Of a stretch of 64,000 nucleotides of DNA, positions 58,491-64,000 are shown one piece after another; position 1 is the stretch's first letter, and each line of letters opens with the position of its first letter. Below the pieces are notes generated by a model that was not told where the DNA came from, searched no databases, and worked only from the letters and a program-made list of their open reading frames with translations. Position numbers and translations under genes: made by a program. The stretch is from Rhyacophila brunnea (Eukaryota > Arthropoda > Insecta > Trichoptera > Rhyacophilidae), in the NCBI GenBank assembly GCA_022495005.1, contig JAGYXB010000273.1, forward strand, positions 1 to 64,000, given 5' to 3'.

Positions 58491-60213
58491 ATGAAATTCG
58501 TATTTGTCATCGTATTAATTGTCACGACAGCAGTTTGCAATTCATCCGCTAATCCGGCTAATTTGAAAACAACAACTTTGGCACCTGTGGTCATAGTACC
58601 TGGTAAGTAAATAAAATACATCTTATTTTCTTTATAATAATATATTATGAAATATTGCCAAATATTTTTCTCATTTTTGTACCGTTGAATTTGTGTAAAC
58701 GTAAAAAAACATTTTCTTTTTGGTGAATGTTGTGGTAAAATATTATAATATTTATTTTTTTAGCAAATTTCATTTCAGAAGATACCGAAACTGGAGAAAT
58801 GAATTAAAATTGTGTTCATTTCTTTCTATTTTTATAGCATTATTTTAGTACCTATAAGGAATCCGTTTGATTGTATGAGGGTGGTCTTATTAATTTATGG
58901 AAGCTTTTGCTTATAATAAATTTTTCTTAAATTATATCAAAATTAAATAGATGTTATCAAATAGCGGTAAATGTATTTGTGCAGTCTTCATTTTATGCAC
59001 TTTACTATGCATTTTGGCTAAAATATTGCAATGCGAGGATTGCATGATTTTTGGGCTCTATATTACGAGAGCTTACCCGGATGAAAAGTAGCAATCTCCA
59101 CCTTTTGACCATAGACAACCACGGAAAAATATATAATGCAATGAATATTAATGCAAATGCAAATGAACAAGTTTTATTTATTATGAATTTAAATTAATAC
59201 GAATACGGAATACTGACTATGGATATATTTTATAAAATCACTAATCATAGAGTAAATAATGATTTATATATATTTTGCCGTGGTTGTCTATGGTCAAAAA
59301 GTGGAGATTGCTAGTTTTAATCCAGGTAAGCTCTCGTTATATAGAGCTGTTATTATAAAATATATGATTCTGTGGCATTCCATACCTATCTACGTTCGTT
59401 TGTGTTGAGTTTGCTTGCCAGCAGCTGCGGATTTTGTGTATGAGACTTAATTAAATGGCTCTATAAAAATAAACGCACCTGCTTACAAAATTATTATCCG
59501 GTCAAATGATTTAAGAATAACGCATAGTTTGATCTCAATGCTAGCATCCGTAGAAAATCTCTCGGCGATCATATTTTGATATTCGGCAAATTGCATATGT
59601 ACAATTTACAGGTGACCTTCAGCGCATGTATTTTATACACTAGACGGCTATCGGCTACCATCGAATGTAGTTTTTTTTATATGTTTGTATTGAAGTACCT
59701 ATTATAATTGCTGCTATAAGTTAGCCGTCTAAACAGTCAAAACTGTCTATCTCGCTCTAAAATTTAGCACACCCAAGAAGGATGGTGTTGTCACAATTAC
59801 AACTAACTTATTGTAATTGTTATAATAAGTGCTAATACTTAAATACAAAACTACCCTCGATGGGTCCCAATAGCGGCTGATAGCAGTCTTGTGTATAGAA
59901 TAGATGCGCAGGGCAGTATCTCATCAGCGGTAAAATGTTGTCGATATCCGACTATACAAAACTTTATGACACTGCTGTACTTTATTCTGAGTTTGCCGAC
60001 GGCGCTCGACATTCTGATCGGTATAGACCTCAGTTCATAGCTAGTGTTAATCGACCCCTTGCCATCAGCAATATGTAAATAATTTTTCAAATTTAATGAA
60101 ACGCCAAATTCTTTTGTACAGGACTATGCACATCGGCGGCATGTAGTTCAGCATGTCTTCCTACACCAACTCCGACCGGAACATGCATCGGCAATCTTTG
60201 TAAGTGTACGTAA
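58491..60213 (+). CDS. Small secreted cysteine-rich peptide, CS-alpha/beta fold, copy 3
   Basis: Exons 58491-58602 and 60122-60213, phase-1 GT-AG intron of 1,519 bp, product about 67 residues. The signal peptide and Thr-rich spacer are almost the same as in copy 2. The exon 2 domain has spacing C-x4-C-x3-C-x9-C-x4-C-x-C. The loop between cysteines 3 and 4 is a Pro/Thr alternation (TPTPT) unlike either other copy, and the stop comes two codons after the last cysteine, so the tail is shorter. The intron holds a truncated foldback, a locally inverted segment and extra unshared DNA. The frame is open; function unknown. Confidence 0.8.
58989..59347. repeat. Truncated foldback repeat in the intron of peptide gene 3
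   Basis: Same inverted repeat as 27732-28156, but the right arm stops after the GCTCTCGTTATATAGAGC part, leaving about 70 bases of the outer left arm unpaired. Confidence 0.75.
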
Positions 60214-60682
60214 GGGTAAATAATGTGTGTACAAATATACTATGTTAGAATGTCCAATTAAATGCGTTTAATCGGTGATTCAATACGGATGAAAGAGTGC
60301 CTTGGTTAGGCGTTCTTTGTGAAGGGGCATCATAACACTTTAGGAAATAATAACAAATCTTTCATCTTAGTGCACTCATACAATATTACTGCGTTAATAC
60401 TGTGGCGAATACTTAAAAAATAACTTATTTTACATAAAAAAGCTGCCAAATAAAAATATCTATGTAATTAAAAATGTGTTAAATATTCTCACCTTACCTC
60501 AAAACATATCCACAGAAAGAACAACATATTTAAGGAAAACGACCTACACATAAATGAGTTTAAACATTCAGCAATAGGATATAAGATAGCTAACTTTACA
60601 TAGATGGGCTTGACGCATTCATAATTTTGACAATACATAAGACAATCGAGGCCGTTCATTGGTTGACTTATTGATATTAGAT

Positions 60683-60983
60683 CAGTGATTCCCAACGTGG
60701 GGCGTACGTCCCACCGGGGGGCAATTTGAATGTTTTGGGGGGCAAAAAGGTCATCTTGAAAATCATTTCAAGACGAAGCATAGCACAAGGATCGCACTCA
60801 TTTTCTTCTGAGATGTAATGTAATATATATTATATTTGCTTACGAAATTAAAATTAAAAATAGTATTGCCTCTGTGCATTTTGTATTTGAGAATTAGGTA
60901 ACTATACAATTTTGATAGGGGGGCATGGAGATTTTTGAAGCGTTGAAGTGGGGCTTGGCAAAAATAAGGTAGGGAAACACTGT
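60683..60983. mobile_element. 301-bp hAT MITE, unit B only
   Basis: Ends CAGTGATTCCCAACG and, reverse-complemented, CAGTGTTTCCCTACC. Exact 8-bp duplication TATTAGAT (60675-60682, 60984-60991). Unit A has the empty site with a single TATTAGAT-like word at about 28,990. A truncated relative lies at 842-1030. No coding. Confidence 0.9.
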
Positions 60984-62376
60984 ATTAGATGGTATGCAAC
61001 CAACGAGGTGTCTTCCCATCGGTATGGAGCGGTATACATCCGAGGAGGTTTTATATTGCTATTGTGCAAGTAAATTAATATATCAGCTGTCTCTGTACAA
61101 TTTTTGCGTGTATGGGTATCTTCATCAGAGGCAACGAATAAATTCAAACGTTTATAGTATTACCTATATCATGCTGAGCTACCCTTATTTTTTATTTCGG
61201 TTTTAGTTCGGCAGAAATACTTCGTTATGAAAAAATACTCGTAGGTAGGTACTTACCTAAACTTTATATCTATCCCTCCATGTTATACAGAAAATAGAGC
61301 TAATGGAAAAACTATATTGTTGAGGATATTAAAATAACCATAGTAATGCAGTTCTTTGAAATAAATCAATATAGGTAGGTACTTATTTAGTTCATTTTTT
61401 TTTTTTCACATAACTTCTACGCAGCAAAGTTGTTTACTATTAAATAATAATACAATGAATCCTATGGGTATTGAACGAAATAATTTGCATTGAAGTAAAT
61501 ATTATCGGTGAAGATTTATTGCTTTCAAATTCACAAAAATGTTACCTAAGGAAGAGATTTTTTGTCTCAAAAAAAGGTTTTATAAACAGCACATGACGTA
61601 ATTTTTGATTTGAGTGCTTTGAAAGAATAAATTTACATACAAAATATTAGTTTAAGCAGCAATCCTCGACTATCAAGAGGTTGTTTACATTGTCGTAGTA
61701 TTTATTTATAAAACCATAGTATGTAATTTTAAAACAGTAGATACCCATCTAAATCAAATAGGTACCGTTATGATTATTGTGTCTTGATTGTGAGTTTTGT
61801 TGGTGTTTTGAATTCTTTATCTTGTTGTGATTGGGGAAACTAGCGCATATTATACAAACCACGAATATACTAAGGATTTTTATATAGGTACTTACCTACT
61901 GTACAATAATAGCAGAGTACAAAAATGGACAAAAATAACAAAACTGTGTATTGCCTAGTCATGGTAATGACGAAATCTTAGAACAAGGTATTTTGAGTGT
62001 TTTCCTTTAAGAAGTTGGGTATCGAAGTGATTTGGGTAAGTATCTAAACTCTATCTTATAATACAACATAAAAAGCAAATCAGTATCATGTATTAGTTTT
62101 TTTATACTTGAATTTAATTTCATATACATATTATCGCAAAGGTCTTTTTTTTGTATATTCATAGAAGAGATTCAGAGGTATTTGAGTCATAATAGGAAGA
62201 TTTAAAATACTGTAGAAAATTTGGGGCGGCATTTTGTTTAGGAAAATCACTGGGTGTTTTAGTACCATCTTCTCGTGTTCAATGACTGAGAGTATTGCAG
62301 GTATAATTTTCAAATTTCAATTTATATAATCTCAGAAAATATGTACGTACCCATATATTATATAAAATAGATTGCA

Positions 62377-63500
62377 TTGAGCAAATGTTATGAGTATTCC
62401 GAATCTGTTATGTGTGTTCCAATTCTCACAACATATCTCTTGTTAGTGAGTCAACTCATAAAGAAAGATACCAAAGTGATCTTTAGAGACAATGGTTGTG
62501 ATATATATATATATAACAGAGAAGGGGTTTTAGTGGCTACAGCTATATTAAATAATTGGGTGTATAAGCTAAATACACCAGGACACCTATCAGCTGCAGT
62601 GAAGGTAACCAATGAGATGTGGCATCGAAGACTTGGTCATATCAACTGTACCTATCTGAATAGAATGCAGAATGATGTTAAAGGTTTTTTCATTGACAGG
62701 AAGGCAGAGAGAAGTACAACTTCATGTGTTACCTATAAATTGTGAAGGGAAGCAGAGTCATCTACCTTTTACAAGAAGTGGCAACCGAAGCACTCAGCTA
62801 CTAGATGTGGTGCATACCGACGTGTATGGACTAATGGAGAGTGTCTATAGAAGGATCAAGATACTTGTTGATATTTGTTGATGATTATAACCGTATCTAC
62901 TCATATTTACTTCATGACAAATAAGAGTGAAGCTTTTCAATGTTTTAAAGATTATACAGCCAAAGTAGAGAACTCACTTAATAGTCAAAGTATTACGCAA
63001 TGATAATGGTCGTGAATTTTGCATTGGTGAATTTGATAGTTCTCTTAGACTAAAGGGCATAATTCATCCAAAGTCGAATCCGTACACACCTGAGCAAAAT
63101 GGTTTAAGCGAGAAGGTGAACCGTACTGAAAAAGCTTGTTGTTTATTATTTGATGCTGATTTGAAAAAAGAGTTCTGAGCAGAGGCGACTAATTACAGCT
63201 GCTTATTTACAGAACCGAACAGTATCAGCTTGCCTAAATACTAAAACTCCATACAAGTTATGGACTAATACCAAACCTAATATTAGTCATCTAAAAATGT
63301 TTGGAAGTAGGTACTGTAATAGTACATGTAGATACTCAAAGAAAAAAGGATGAAATGGTATAAGAAATCTGATAAGTGTATCCTAGTAGGTTAGTCTGAA
63401 AATGTAAATGGATATAGAATATGTAATCCTAAGCCAAAATTGATTTGCAACTAGCCGGGGTGTAGTCATTATTGAGAAGGATTTGGATGTAAGCAGTGTG
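62377..63500 (+). mobile_element. Dead Ty1/copia fragment, unit B
   Basis: Better preserved in the gag-pre-integrase part than unit A: the frame 62377-62745 runs through KKDTKVIFRDNGCDIY, NEMWHRRLGHINCTYLNRMQ (HHCC-type zinc-binding region). The integrase core follows in other frames (LLDVVHTDVYGLMESV, then DDYN, NDNGREFC), then the C-terminal KWYKKSDKCILVG. Stops and frameshifts abound; no RT or LTR is seen. Confidence 0.8.
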
Positions 63501-64000
63501 ATTGTTACTGAAGAGAATAATAATTCAGAAACTCGCATAGAAAATGAAGGGAAGAGTTTGAATTCAGTGGAGTACAGTCAGTCAGGTGATTCATTTACCT
63601 CCGCAGATAACAGCAATGATAACTCTTTTTAGAATGATACGACAAATCCACACTGAGTTTCTCATCGTTCGACTTCAGCATATTGTGATGAAACTGCCAA
63701 ATCATGTCATCTTTCTGCATACATAATATTTAACCTGGCGGATTTACTTAATAATTATACATATTCGACTTAGGTACGTAAAAAAAACGACGGCGGGCGT
63801 ATCATAGGTAAAGTACGCTTTTAATCGCGATGCTTGCGCATTGACTCATTTGATACTGATGTTCCACGGAATTTTATTATAGTATTATAAATTTATATGT
63901 ACAAACGCACTAAAATGATATAAAACTAAAAATAATCTCACATTTTTTGATACCTAATAAATAAAAAGTTGTAGAAAAATAAAAGGATTTATTTTGTAAA
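63501..64000. other. End of window within unit B
   Basis: Collinear with 34,530-35,040 of unit A, including the GACGGCGGGCGTATCATAGG block. No gene. Confidence 0.55.

Larger units (their letters stand above)
54735..64000 (+). repeat. Segmental duplication unit B (partner: unit A), open at the right edge
   Basis: Collinear with unit A from CCGCACCGGGTGACGG through peptide gene 3 and the copia fragment to the last base of the window. It lacks three blocks present in A, has its own 710-bp insertion (57550-58259) and a 301-bp hAT MITE (60683-60983). Long stretches (for example 55,930-56,300 against 24,100-24,475) are almost identical. Confidence 0.8.

Overview
The window looks like AT-rich, repeat-dense nuclear DNA from an insect, most probably a moth or butterfly (Lepidoptera). 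The grounds are GT-AG introns, short tRNA-derived SINEs with TAA-repeat tails, frequent GTAGGTA-type tracts, an intact-looking PIF/Harbinger transposon, a Helitron with the TC...CTAG ends known from lepidopteran genomes, and Jockey-, R1- and RTE-like LINE remnants. No bacterial or organellar genes were seen. The order-level assignment is inference.

The only likely host protein-coding genes are three paralogous two-exon genes (2688-4255, 27205-28538, 58491-60213), all on the + strand. Each encodes a small secreted peptide. Exon 1 gives a signal peptide plus a short spacer; exon 2 gives a six-cysteine domain with the cysteine-stabilised alpha/beta (CS-alpha/beta) spacing of defensins and short scorpion toxins, with an unusually short first loop. 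Each has a TATA box in a conserved proximal promoter. They are too short to appear as long open reading frames.

These genes sit in repeated units. Unit 1 (1 to about 5,100) is the most diverged. Unit A (about 18,215-35,060) and unit B (about 54,735-64,000, running off the right edge) are close relatives differing mainly by insertions and deletions. Comparing units gives clean filled/empty site pairs: a TTAA-flanked MITE in unit 1, a 1.2-kb hAT and a 1.95-kb Helitron only in unit A, and a 301-bp hAT MITE and a 710-bp retro-insertion only in unit B. Both A and B carry the same dead Ty1/copia fragment (gag-pre-integrase and integrase only).

Between unit 1 and unit A lie an RTE 3' end, a 1.3-kb hAT, a near full-length but dead Jockey/CR1-like LINE (minus strand, about 9,470-14,057) that was itself hit by an insertion carrying a pol III promoter-like sequence and a 133-bp near-perfect palindrome, and a decayed hAT/ZMYM-type transposase. 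Inside unit A are a solo LTR (21,050-21,978) and a striking element at 22,333-23,723: LTR, then the complement of a complete tRNA-Asp including CCA, then a partial LTR.

Between units A and B are a disrupted gene of an uncharacterised TE-like family (38,540-40,021, minus) and a 7.1-kb PIF/Harbinger element (40,922-48,060). The Harbinger has both the DDE transposase (5 exons, minus, all frames open) and a Myb/SANT-like partner protein (4 exons, plus). Its ends are about 0.9-kb inverted copies that include the first exons of the Myb gene, and it is flanked by a CAG target duplication. An R1-type LINE remnant follows (49,088-50,364), then gene-poor DNA up to unit B.
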